Positions 1 through 5,460 of a stretch of DNA of 11,549 bases are shown here, piece by piece (the stretch's first letter is position 1; the number at the start of each line of letters is the position of its first letter). A model generated the notes under the pieces. The model saw only the letters and a list, made by a program, of their open reading frames with translations, did no database searches and had not been told where the DNA came from. Location of the stretch: positions 1-11,549 of the forward strand of contig JBBRGG010000110.1 of NCBI GenBank assembly GCA_038240875.1, read 5' to 3'. The translations under genes and the position numbers were made by a program. Origin of the DNA: JBBRGG01 sp038240875 (GTDB lineage Bacteria > Planctomycetota > Phycisphaerae > Phycisphaerales > UBA1924).

Positions 1-702
1 GTCAAGAAGCTAATCCGTGAAGAAGTGCCTAGCGCGGTCAAGGACTTGGAAAACCTGTTGAACCGCAACCGGATTTTCCTTGATCGCACGCGAGGGATTG
101 GCGTCTTGACACGTGAGGATGCGATTAGTTGGTCGCTAACCGGGCCGATGGCGCGAGCGAGTGGCTTGGTGCGCGACCTACGCAAGGACGATCCGTACTT
201 GTGCTTTGCGCCGAACTGGGATGGTCAAGGTGCTGAGGCACTGAAGTTTCAGGTGCCTGTGATGCACGATGGTGACGCGTATGCGCGGTACCTTGTGCGT
301 GTTGAAGAGATCAAGGAATCGATCAAGCTCATCGAGCAATTGATCGACCGGATTCCGCAGGGGCCAATTGATGCTTTCGCAGATTCGAAGGTTGTCAAGC
401 CGAATAAGAAGGACGTCTATGGCTCGATCGAAGGGTTGATTCAGCACTTTGAAATTATCATGTCGAACCGTGGGTGGAAGGCTCCGATTGCCGAGGTATA
501 TTCGGCACAAGAGACGGCCAATGGCGAGCTTGGATATTACATAGTGGCGGATGGAAGCAGCCGTGCTTGGCGGGTGCGGACGAGGCCGCCTTGCTTTATG
601 AATTATGCGACGATGGCGAAGATGTGCGAAGGGCACCTCTTGTCGGACATCGTTGCATGCATCGGCTCGATCAATGTTGTAGCGGCGGAACTGGATCGGT
701 AA
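1..702 (+). CDS. nuoD: NADH-quinone oxidoreductase subunit D (complex I 49-kDa type), 5' partial
   Basis: This is the C-terminal part of NuoD, a subunit of the peripheral arm of respiratory complex I that helps form the quinone-reduction site at the membrane interface. The frame is open from base 1 with no stop, so the gene begins left of the window; the GTG at 25 is probably internal. About 233 residues are visible against roughly 400 in the family. Recognisable NuoD landmarks in order are GIGVLT, the LTGPMARASG segment, DLRKDDPY, the RYLVRVEEIKES helix, IPQGP, the GELGYYIVADGSS strand pair, RTRPPCF, and the C-terminal GHLLSDIVACIGS block ending in AELDR, close to the usual GEVDR end. The stop TAA is at 700-702. 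No nuoE or nuoF follows within 1.2 kb, so this copy seems to lie at the 3' end of its cluster. Identification rests on remembered family motifs. Confidence 0.93.
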   Translation, partial: VKKLIREEVPSAVKDLENLLNRNRIFLDRTRGIGVLTREDAISWSLTGPMARASGLVRDLRKDDPYLCFAPNWDGQGAEALKFQVPVMHDGDAYARYLVRVEEIKESIKLIEQLIDRIPQGPIDAFADSKVVKPNKKDVYGSIEGLIQHFEIIMSNRGWKAPIAEVYSAQETANGELGYYIVADGSSRAWRVRTRPPCFMNYATMAKMCEGHLLSDIVACIGSINVVAAELDR

Positions 703-816
703 ACGAGGATGCAGGGCTAATCGCGAATCGCGAATAGCGGACGGCGAATCGAGATGGCAGCATCATCGCCGAGCGTAATTGATTAGGCATGACTGCACGT
801 TAAAGAAGCGCGGCCA

Positions 817-832
817 ACATTATGCATGATGT
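817..832. repeat. Imperfect 16-bp palindrome
   Basis: ACATTATGCATGATGT is symmetric apart from one mismatched pair and is centred on ATGCAT. It lies about 115 bases after nuoD and 44 bases before the first possible small ORF. The shape is that of a dimeric regulator site, but a palindrome of this length can arise by chance and nothing else supports operator function. Confidence 0.25.
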
Positions 833-875
833 GCCATCTTGTACCTTTGATTTCGTATACTTCAATTGAGCAAGT

Positions 876-1130
876 TTGTTGGATCATTCGAGGCTAGGCG
901 GGTTTAGCATCTTTGGTCTGATTGGGCAATGGGCAACGGTTCTCTCGCACACCAATTACCCAGAACAAATATCATTCCGATACCCGATGCAATATTGCGA
1001 CTGGCTGCACAATGTTCTTGCCGAAACACCCGAAGCGATGTTGACTGGGGCTTACAACGTTCAAGAGTTCGGGGTGAATGCAACGCGCGAACCCGTCGCT
1101 CAATCTTGGATGACGTCGCTCGACGAATAG
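876..1130 (+). CDS. Possible small hypothetical protein (84 aa)
   Basis: An open frame from a TTG codon to TAG at 1128-1130 encodes 84 residues. I recognise no family. The composition is protein-like (several Trp, Tyr, Asn and Glu codons, and a run reading DWLHNVLAETPEAM), and the second half uses codons that look less random than the surrounding bases. Against it, the start is a rare TTG, no clear ribosome binding site precedes it, and overlapping frames of similar size are open on both strands here. There is no signal peptide and no clear membrane helix. It could be a real small protein, a remnant or chance. Confidence 0.2.
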   Translation: MLDHSRLGGFSIFGLIGQWATVLSHTNYPEQISFRYPMQYCDWLHNVLAETPEAMLTGAYNVQEFGVNATREPVAQSWMTSLDE

Positions 1131-1172
1131 ACATAGGCGATGCACTAGACCCAAACAAGTTTGGTCCAAATC

Positions 1173-1179
1173 AAGGAGG
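1173..1179 (+). promoter_or_regulatory. Strong Shine-Dalgarno-like AAGGAGG without a well-placed ORF
   Basis: AAGGAGG is a near-perfect anti-16S match. The first possible start after it, TTG at 1183, is only 3 bases away and opens a 19-codon frame. The GTG at 1199, which opens a 36-codon frame, is 19 bases away, too far for normal spacing. The motif could be a relic of a lost gene start or a chance match. Confidence 0.25.
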
Positions 1180-1198
1180 ATATTGGCTTTAACCAACC

Positions 1199-1309
1199 GT
1201 GAGCGACACGCCGCCGGTCGGCGGACTTCCCGGCACGCCTGAAGCACAAACAGCGGCTGAGAACCAGTACAGGCCGATCTTTGAAATTACCCCGTGGGTT
1301 CGTATCTAG
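1199..1309 (+). CDS. Possible micro-ORF (36 aa)
   Basis: GTG at 1199 to TAG at 1307-1309 gives a 36-residue frame that begins MSDTPPVGGLPGTPEAQ and ends near FEITPWVRI. The N-terminus looks like an ordinary cytoplasmic protein start, and the bases show coding-like codon choice. A stop (TAA at 1190-1192) lies in frame just upstream, so the start cannot lie further left. The frame contains a GC-rich hairpin (CCGCC/GGCGG at 1211-1224) near its start. The product matches no family I know. It could be a true small protein, the 5' remnant of a longer gene broken at the TAG, or chance. Confidence 0.22.
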   Translation: MSDTPPVGGLPGTPEAQTAAENQYRPIFEITPWVRI

Positions 1310-1370
1310 ACGCAATGTCTCCTCGAGGGCTTCTTGATGGTTCAGGAGGCGTAGAGAGTGGACAGACACA

Positions 1371-1594
1371 TTGTTCGCACTTGATTCCCGTCCCTTAAAG
1401 GAAAGCCTGTCTTCTTCAAATTGCGAAGACGAAGTATTTGACAGCCCCGATTATTTCGAATTGCCAAGCCTTAGAAATATTCAAGAAATACGAATTACTT
1501 TAATACCATCGGTGAGTGTATGGATGTTCGCATCAGTTGGCATGAGGTTCCAAATAATGAGATGGAAGAGGATGTAAATAGCACAAGGTCATGA
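1371..1594 (+). pseudogene. Possible frameshifted gene remnant
   Basis: Two adjoining frames look more coding-like than their extensions. The first (from about 1371) gives an acidic stretch containing CEDEVFDSPDYFELP. The second, open from 1475 to TGA at 1592-1594, includes MDVRISWHEVPNNEMEED from ATG 1520. One shift between them near 1480-1510 would join them into a single acidic segment of about 70 residues. The stretch is AT-rich compared with its neighbours, which would fit acquired and decaying DNA. I cannot name a family, and each open stretch is short enough to be chance. Confidence 0.18.
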
Positions 1595-1728
1595 CTAGCT
1601 GAGCGGGTGCTTTGGACAGGCCTGCGAAACCATCTCACAGAATGCCTCTCTCTTCTCGTGATAAAGGCATCACGCCTGTGTCTAATTCTTCTATTTCCTT
1701 GTTCTGAAACAGCTTCTAAGCATCAGGC

Positions 1729-1929
1729 ATGTCCAAATACGAATCAGCGAAGAGACCCGCTTGCTCGCTCACGCTCGGGTTCTCTTTCAGCACCAAAAAG
1801 CAACACAAGGCCGACCTTCAGCAGCCACGCGAATCTGCTCCACACCTCGAAACGCAAACCCGCCAGCGTGCTAAGAATCTCCAGAAGCCCTTTTCCGAAT
1901 CAGAACTCGTCTACGCACGCGCCGGCTAG
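1729..1929 (+). CDS. Possible small basic protein (66 aa)
   Basis: ATG at 1729 to TAG at 1927-1929 encodes a hydrophilic, Lys/Gln/Arg-rich 66-residue frame that ends 45 bases before the zinc-ribbon gene. Codon use is fairly regular from about 1795 on (AAG, GCC, GAC, CTT, CAG, GAA). No signal peptide, membrane helix or known motif is visible, and no good ribosome binding site precedes the ATG. A second, less protein-like frame (1607-1945) overlaps it. Part of the frame coincides with a hairpin at 1750-1786. It could be a real small gene co-transcribed with the downstream gene, or the long untranslated leader of that gene. Confidence 0.25.
   Translation: MSKYESAKRPACSLTLGFSFSTKKQHKADLQQPRESAPHLETQTRQRAKNLQKPFSESELVYARAG
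1750..1786 (+). other. Bulged hairpin around a GCTCGCTCACGCTCG loop
   Basis: AAGAGACCCG at 1750-1759 pairs with CGGGTTCTCTT (1776-1786), leaving one bulged T at 1781, to give a stem of about 10 bp and a 16-base loop. A short pyrimidine-rich run follows but no clear T-tract, so it is a weak terminator candidate at best. It overlaps the 66-codon ORF, and the two calls compete. Confidence 0.25.
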
Positions 1930-1974
1930 CTTACTTTTAATCTGATTCGCACCCATCACCCGCTGATCCACTTC

Positions 1975-3216
1975 ATGAACCCCACCAACCCCCCCAACCC
2001 CCACTCGAACCCCAACTCGAACCCGCACACAGACCCTTCTGGCCAAGACCCTTCTGGTCAAAGTTCGACTGGCGAAAGCCTGGCGAATTCGTCTCAGCCG
2101 AATCAGCCTGCACAACGCTCAGAGCCTGCACCCCCAGCCCGCCTCGACATCGCCGCCGAGACTGATCGCGTCTTTGCAGGCGTCAAACCTACAGACGCAG
2201 ACGTCTTTAACTTAGACGGTCGTTCGAGCGTTTCGCGCCTCAATCAGCCAGGCAACGCTCCTTACTACGCCAGCAAGCAAAGCTTACCCGGCTCCTACAC
2301 CAAGTTTCCTTTGAGCAATCAAAGTACCAAAGAAGTCCCGCCACCTCTTCCTTACCAAGGCGTCAACGACTTTGGATTAGTCATCGCCGACGTGCCTTGC
2401 CGCGGCTGTGGCTATCAACTTCGTGGCTTATCCATGGCTGAAGTCTGCCCCGAATGCCGCTGGCCCATCGAACGCAGCGTCTCGGGTGCCAACCTCATCC
2501 ATAGTCCGCCTTCACACATTCGTAGCCTCTACCAAGGCTTAACTATCGCCGTCGTTGCCACTCTGGGCGCAATCCTCGCGACCCTCATCGGCGTCTTCTC
2601 TGTCATCGCAATTTCGACGATGCCGATCAACATCGCTCCGAACCTCCTTGAACTCGTGGGCGCAATACTCGGCGCCCTCGCCGCTATGGCATCTCTCTAT
2701 GGCTGGTGGGTCTTCTCTATTGCTGATCCGGCTTTAGCCGACAGCGAACAACCCAAGTCAGCGCGCCGAATCCTTCGAATCAGTACCATAATCTCTCTTT
2801 TCTTTACCCTTGTATTCCTCGTAGGCCAGACCCTCTCGATCACCGGCGTCGTGGCGATAGGATCGCAATTCAATCTGCCGATCAACGCCACAACTACCAT
2901 TACAATCGGCACCCTCGTCGAAGTAGTCTTATTTGCATTGGGCTTTATCTCTGGTATCGCTGCCGTCGCCCAGCTCTCTGCTTCCATGGCATACCTCGCC
3001 CACATCGCAATGCGTTTCCCCTCCCCATCCATCGAAACCCAAGCTCGCCGATTAGTCTGGCTCTCGTGGGTACTTTACTTCCCAGGCGTTCTACTCTGTG
3101 GGCTTGGGCCGCTGATCTCATTTGTCTTGTACATAATTTGCGTAATTCGCGCACGTAGTGCAATCAAAGCCATCCTCGATGAACAAGAATTCCAGGCGGT
3201 GGTTCGTGCGAGATGA
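1975..3216 (+). CDS. Zinc-ribbon multi-helix membrane protein with long disordered N-terminus
   Basis: The 413-residue product has three parts. Residues 1-135 are low-complexity and probably disordered, rich in Pro, Asn, Ser and Gln, with a duplicated DPSGQ (20-29). Residues 142-161 form a zinc ribbon: C142xxC145, then C158xxC161, in the context CGYQLRGL and CPEC. Residues about 188-395 hold five or six hydrophobic helices (near 188-213, 226-248, 268-292, 308-342 and 360-394). Proteins with this CGYxLRGL...CPEC ribbon and a hydrophobic C-terminus are frequent in Planctomycetota, especially Phycisphaerae; their role is unknown to me. The ATG at 1975 lacks a visible Shine-Dalgarno. A later start is possible, since the first 130 residues carry no conserved feature. 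The 3' end overlaps the permease gene. Confidence 0.85.
   Translation: MNPTNPPNPHSNPNSNPHTDPSGQDPSGQSSTGESLANSSQPNQPAQRSEPAPPARLDIAAETDRVFAGVKPTDADVFNLDGRSSVSRLNQPGNAPYYASKQSLPGSYTKFPLSNQSTKEVPPPLPYQGVNDFGLVIADVPCRGCGYQLRGLSMAEVCPECRWPIERSVSGANLIHSPPSHIRSLYQGLTIAVVATLGAILATLIGVFSVIAISTMPINIAPNLLELVGAILGALAAMASLYGWWVFSIADPALADSEQPKSARRILRISTIISLFFTLVFLVGQTLSITGVVAIGSQFNLPINATTTITIGTLVEVVLFALGFISGIAAVAQLSASMAYLAHIAMRFPSPSIETQARRLVWLSWVLYFPGVLLCGLGPLISFVLYIICVIRARSAIKAILDEQEFQAVVRAR
2032..2061 (+). repeat. Tandem 15-bp duplication (DPSGQ x2)
   Basis: GACCCTTCTGGCCAA at 2032-2046 is followed by the same unit with one synonymous change at 2047-2061. It is in frame and encodes DPSGQ twice. A looser 12-bp repeat (ACTCGAACCCC-like, about 2003-2026) lies just upstream in the same low-complexity N-terminus. 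Confidence 0.9.
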
Positions 3217-5134
3217 ATCTCTACCCTCGAAAACTCACCAGCGTGGCTCATTCCGAACTAGCGCACTGCAAACTAGCTCACTCCGAACTGGCTCAGCCGC
3301 TGCGTGGCTGCTATTCGCAATTGCCTGCATCCTCATCCTCTTGCCACTGACCGCAGTTGTGCGCACATTCGTGGTTCGTGCAAGCATGAACACAACCACA
3401 ACTATTACCCCCACAACTATCCCCACAACTACCACTTCAACTGCCAACACCCTCAAGGCTAACTCAACCGCTTCAGCGCCTGCCTCTCCTGCTGCACCAC
3501 GAAGGCCGCCAGCTCTTGCCCCAGCCCAACGATTTCAACTTGGCGACGCCATCCTTGACGCCCGCGCACCCGCGTGGAACCTCATCATCACTTCGCTTGG
3601 GTACGCCGCATTGATCAGCTTTGTCGCCGTGCTCTTTGGCGTGCTCGCCGCCATCAGCCTTCGCGGCGCCTGGCGGACCTATGGGCCCATGGTCCTGGTC
3701 CCTCTAGCATTGCCTAACTACCTAGCCTATTGGGCCTTTGGACAGCTTCGCGCCCCCGGCACCTGGATCGGTAACGCTATCGAACAATCGATCACCAGTG
3801 GCGCGACCTGGGTTCCGCTCGCTGTGGGCAAGCTTGTTGCCGTGCTTGGTTTGGCAATCTGGGCTTGGCCTATCGTCGCCTGCGCCACCGGCGCGTCGCT
3901 CGTACGCATTCCCCAAGGAGTGCAAGATGCTCTTTCACTTGACGCGAGCCCAGTACGTAAGCTCTTTGTAGAACTACGCTTAGCCTCTAGCGGCATCTTC
4001 GCCGGGGCCGCGTGTGTCGTGCTGCTCATGCTTGGCTCGGCAGTCCCTTTGCACTTGGCGCAAGTGCCCACCATTTCTCTCGCGGCATGGCAAGTGCTAT
4101 CACTTTCTCCAGGATCCCCCGCGGCGTGGATCGCGCTCTGGCCCATCCTTCTGCCCGCAGCCATCGCCTCGGTGCTGTTGGCACGCAAAGCCATTCTCTG
4201 GGCCAGCCATTTCGCCACGAACACTGACTGGGAAACACCTGAAATAGGTTCTCGTACCCGCTTTGGCCTGCCTCAAAGCCATCGCGGCCTTCGCCGATGG
4301 AAATGGCCCGCAATCATCCTTCTTCTCATTAGCGTTCCACTGCCCATGATCGCGATGGCAATCACGATTCGTGATGCCTCGGTCTTCTCTCGATTCGGCT
4401 GGGAAATGGGTGACGCGGCTGTCGCCAGCCTTCGCGTAGCAATCTGGGTAGGTATCGGCTTCGCGATCCTCATGTTCATTGCTTGCCGATGCTTTGCAAC
4501 CAACCTTGCTAGCTCGCGCCAAAGGCTGTGCCGCATAGTAACACTGCTCAGCATCGCCTTGCTTTGTATGGGCATGCTTACGCCTGGCTTACTCATCGGT
4601 TCGGCGTGGTCGCACCTCTGGTCGATACCGCCACGCGTACCGATTCTGGGTTGGTTCAACTTGATCCGAGATACTGACGTACCCATGATCTTGGCGCACC
4701 TCTCGCGGTTTGGAATTCTTGCGGTCCTTGCCGGGTGCTTCGCGGCGTACGCCGACGCACCAACACTGCGCGATGTTCGTGCAATTGATGGCGTAGAAGC
4801 AGGTACCACAAGAGCTTGGAAGTGGGTTCGCGCAGGCGGTTTGCTTGGCTCACCAATTCTCGGCGTGGTAGGGCTTTTCGCTGTCGCAGCCATCGGCATG
4901 GTCTTGTCGATGCATGAAATCGAAACCACGATCATGGTGCAACCTCCTGGCACGCTTACCGTTGCGCAGGTTATCTTGGGCTATCTGCACTTTAGCCGTC
5001 TTCAGGAAATGTCGGTCGCTGGTTTGTACTTGGTTGGCGGCGCAATCCTGGTTGCAGGGTTTGCATCATGGACGCTTGCGGTCATTTGGTGCCACGATCA
5101 AGCCAGGAGCGTGCGCACAAAACTAGACGGTTGA
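3158..5134 (+). CDS. ABC transporter permease, fused two-half type (iron(III)/thiamine-like)
   Basis: The 658-residue product has about 12 predicted helices arranged as two six-helix halves, as in FbpB/ThiP-type importer permeases. Helices lie near 47-70, 141-168, 176-197, 220-245, 278-305, 322-345 and then 383-405, 421-446, 459-482, 511-531, 560-585, 618-645. Cytoplasmic EAA-like loops that would contact the ATPase lie at about 249-275 (QDALSLDASPVRKLF) and 535-562 (RAIDGVEAGTTRAWKW). The protein is longer than the usual 500-560 residues because of an N-terminal extension and a Thr/Pro/Ala-rich linker (78-125) after helix 1. No ATPase or binding-protein gene is present here. The start is uncertain: GTG 3158 is the longest form, ATG 3179 is possible, and GTG 3206 has an AGGCGG six bases upstream and the least overlap with the preceding gene. 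The substrate is not determinable; iron is a family-based guess. Confidence 0.8.
   Translation: MQSKPSSMNKNSRRWFVRDESLPSKTHQRGSFRTSALQTSSLRTGSAAAWLLFAIACILILLPLTAVVRTFVVRASMNTTTTITPTTIPTTTTSTANTLKANSTASAPASPAAPRRPPALAPAQRFQLGDAILDARAPAWNLIITSLGYAALISFVAVLFGVLAAISLRGAWRTYGPMVLVPLALPNYLAYWAFGQLRAPGTWIGNAIEQSITSGATWVPLAVGKLVAVLGLAIWAWPIVACATGASLVRIPQGVQDALSLDASPVRKLFVELRLASSGIFAGAACVVLLMLGSAVPLHLAQVPTISLAAWQVLSLSPGSPAAWIALWPILLPAAIASVLLARKAILWASHFATNTDWETPEIGSRTRFGLPQSHRGLRRWKWPAIILLLISVPLPMIAMAITIRDASVFSRFGWEMGDAAVASLRVAIWVGIGFAILMFIACRCFATNLASSRQRLCRIVTLLSIALLCMGMLTPGLLIGSAWSHLWSIPPRVPILGWFNLIRDTDVPMILAHLSRFGILAVLAGCFAAYADAPTLRDVRAIDGVEAGTTRAWKWVRAGGLLGSPILGVVGLFAVAAIGMVLSMHEIETTIMVQPPGTLTVAQVILGYLHFSRLQEMSVAGLYLVGGAILVAGFASWTLAVIWCHDQARSVRTKLDG
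3248..3292 (+). repeat. Three 15-bp degenerate tandem units in the permease N-terminus
   Basis: Three consecutive in-frame units (3248-3262, 3263-3277, 3278-3292) encode SFRTS, ALQTS and SLRTG. They share the core CNAAACTAGC/CCGAACTGGC pattern, so they look like an older, partly diverged duplication. They precede the first membrane helix. Confidence 0.75.
3409..3432 (+). repeat. 12-bp direct repeat in the Thr-rich linker
   Basis: CCCCACAACTAT at 3409-3420 is followed by CCCCACAACTAC at 3421-3432. Both lie in the stretch coding for a Thr-rich, low-complexity linker (about residues 78-97) between helix 1 and the rest of the permease. Confidence 0.8.
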
Positions 5135-5325
5135 GCGAGTAAGGCTGAATTGGACGATTGCCGCTATACAACCACGTATCTTTCCCGTAGGTTGGCAACG
5201 GGTCATACCAGAATAGTTTATCTTCAATGAGGCAATCTCAACGCTCGCGTGCAACGGTTCGGGTACCTTACTAAAGACAATCTCCTGTAACGCATCCTTT
5301 GGTATTGGTTTCTGTACGATGCAGT

Positions 5326-5345
5326 GTCAGCACGCTCGCGCTGAC
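5326..5345. other. Hairpin GTCAGC/GCTGAC in the spacer
   Basis: A perfect 6-bp stem flanks the loop ACGCTCGC, about 115 bases before the lipoprotein start. It could be an RNA hairpin in the leader or a protein-binding dyad; there is no T-tract. Confidence 0.3.
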
Positions 5346-5446
5346 GATCAAAGAGCTGGTTCTTGGCGCAAGCAATCTAGTTTGATAAAGCTTTGGCTGA
5401 ACGTGGGCTGAGTTGAATCCGGCCTTGAGTTTGGGCGTTGTGTGTA

Positions 5447-5454
5447 GAGAAGGG
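5447..5454 (+). promoter_or_regulatory. Ribosome binding site of the NHL lipoprotein gene
   Basis: GAGAAGGG ends six bases before the GTG at 5461. This supports that GTG over the in-frame ATG at 5491 and the GTG at 5557, neither of which has a comparable site. Confidence 0.6.
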
Positions 5455-5460
5455 TAACTG

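Larger units (their letters stand above)
703..1974. other. Gene-poor region downstream of nuoD
   Basis: About 1.27 kb holds no gene I can recognise. Stops are frequent in all frames and base composition shifts, with an AT-rich stretch near 1371-1600, unlike the flanking genes. Visible items are short repeats of GCGAAT just after nuoD (722-750), an imperfect palindrome (817-832), a possible 84-residue ORF (876-1130), a strong Shine-Dalgarno-like AAGGAGG (1173-1179), a GC-rich hairpin (1211-1224), a 36-codon ORF (1199-1309), a possible frameshifted remnant (1371-1594), a small hairpin CGTGAT/ATCACG (1657-1674), and a 66-residue ORF (1729-1929). It may be a decayed gene region, a regulatory spacer or home to small genes. 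No tRNA-like cloverleaf or convincing terminator with a T-run was seen. Confidence 0.6.
5135..5460. other. Intergenic spacer between permease and NHL lipoprotein genes
   Basis: This 326-bp stretch shows no coding frame of note. It contains two inverted repeats: CCCGT/ACGGG with a 9-base loop (5184-5202) and GTCAGC/GCTGAC with an 8-base loop (5326-5345). Neither is followed by a T-run, so neither is a convincing intrinsic terminator. The length suggests that the promoter of the downstream gene set lies here, but I cannot place a -35/-10 pair with confidence. Confidence 0.6.

Noticed and set aside
25..702. GTG at 25 as the true start of the first gene
   Set aside because: The frame is open to base 1 and the protein lacks the N-terminal half of NuoD, so the gene is cut by the window edge.
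1173..1192. AAGGAGG followed by CTT TAA as a programmed frameshift like that of prfB
   Set aside because: The spacing from the motif to the CTT is 7 bases, not 3, and a +1 shift meets a stop after three more codons.
1288..1312. GGGTTCGTATC as a possible tRNA T-arm
   Set aside because: No matching acceptor, anticodon or D-arm could be built around it.
1607..1945. 112-codon frame on the + strand
   Set aside because: Its composition is Ser/Arg/Leu-rich and unlike a real protein, and it has no start signal; the overlapping 66-codon frame is more plausible.
3213..3350. ATG overlapping the zinc-ribbon stop as ATGA, opening a frame with HSEL/HCKL repeats
   Set aside because: It ends after about 45 codons and lies in a different frame from the permease; its repeats are the DNA repeats of the permease read out of frame.
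5184..5202. CCCGT/ACGGG hairpin as a terminator after the permease
   Set aside because: The stem is only 5 bp, the loop is 9 bases and no T-run follows.
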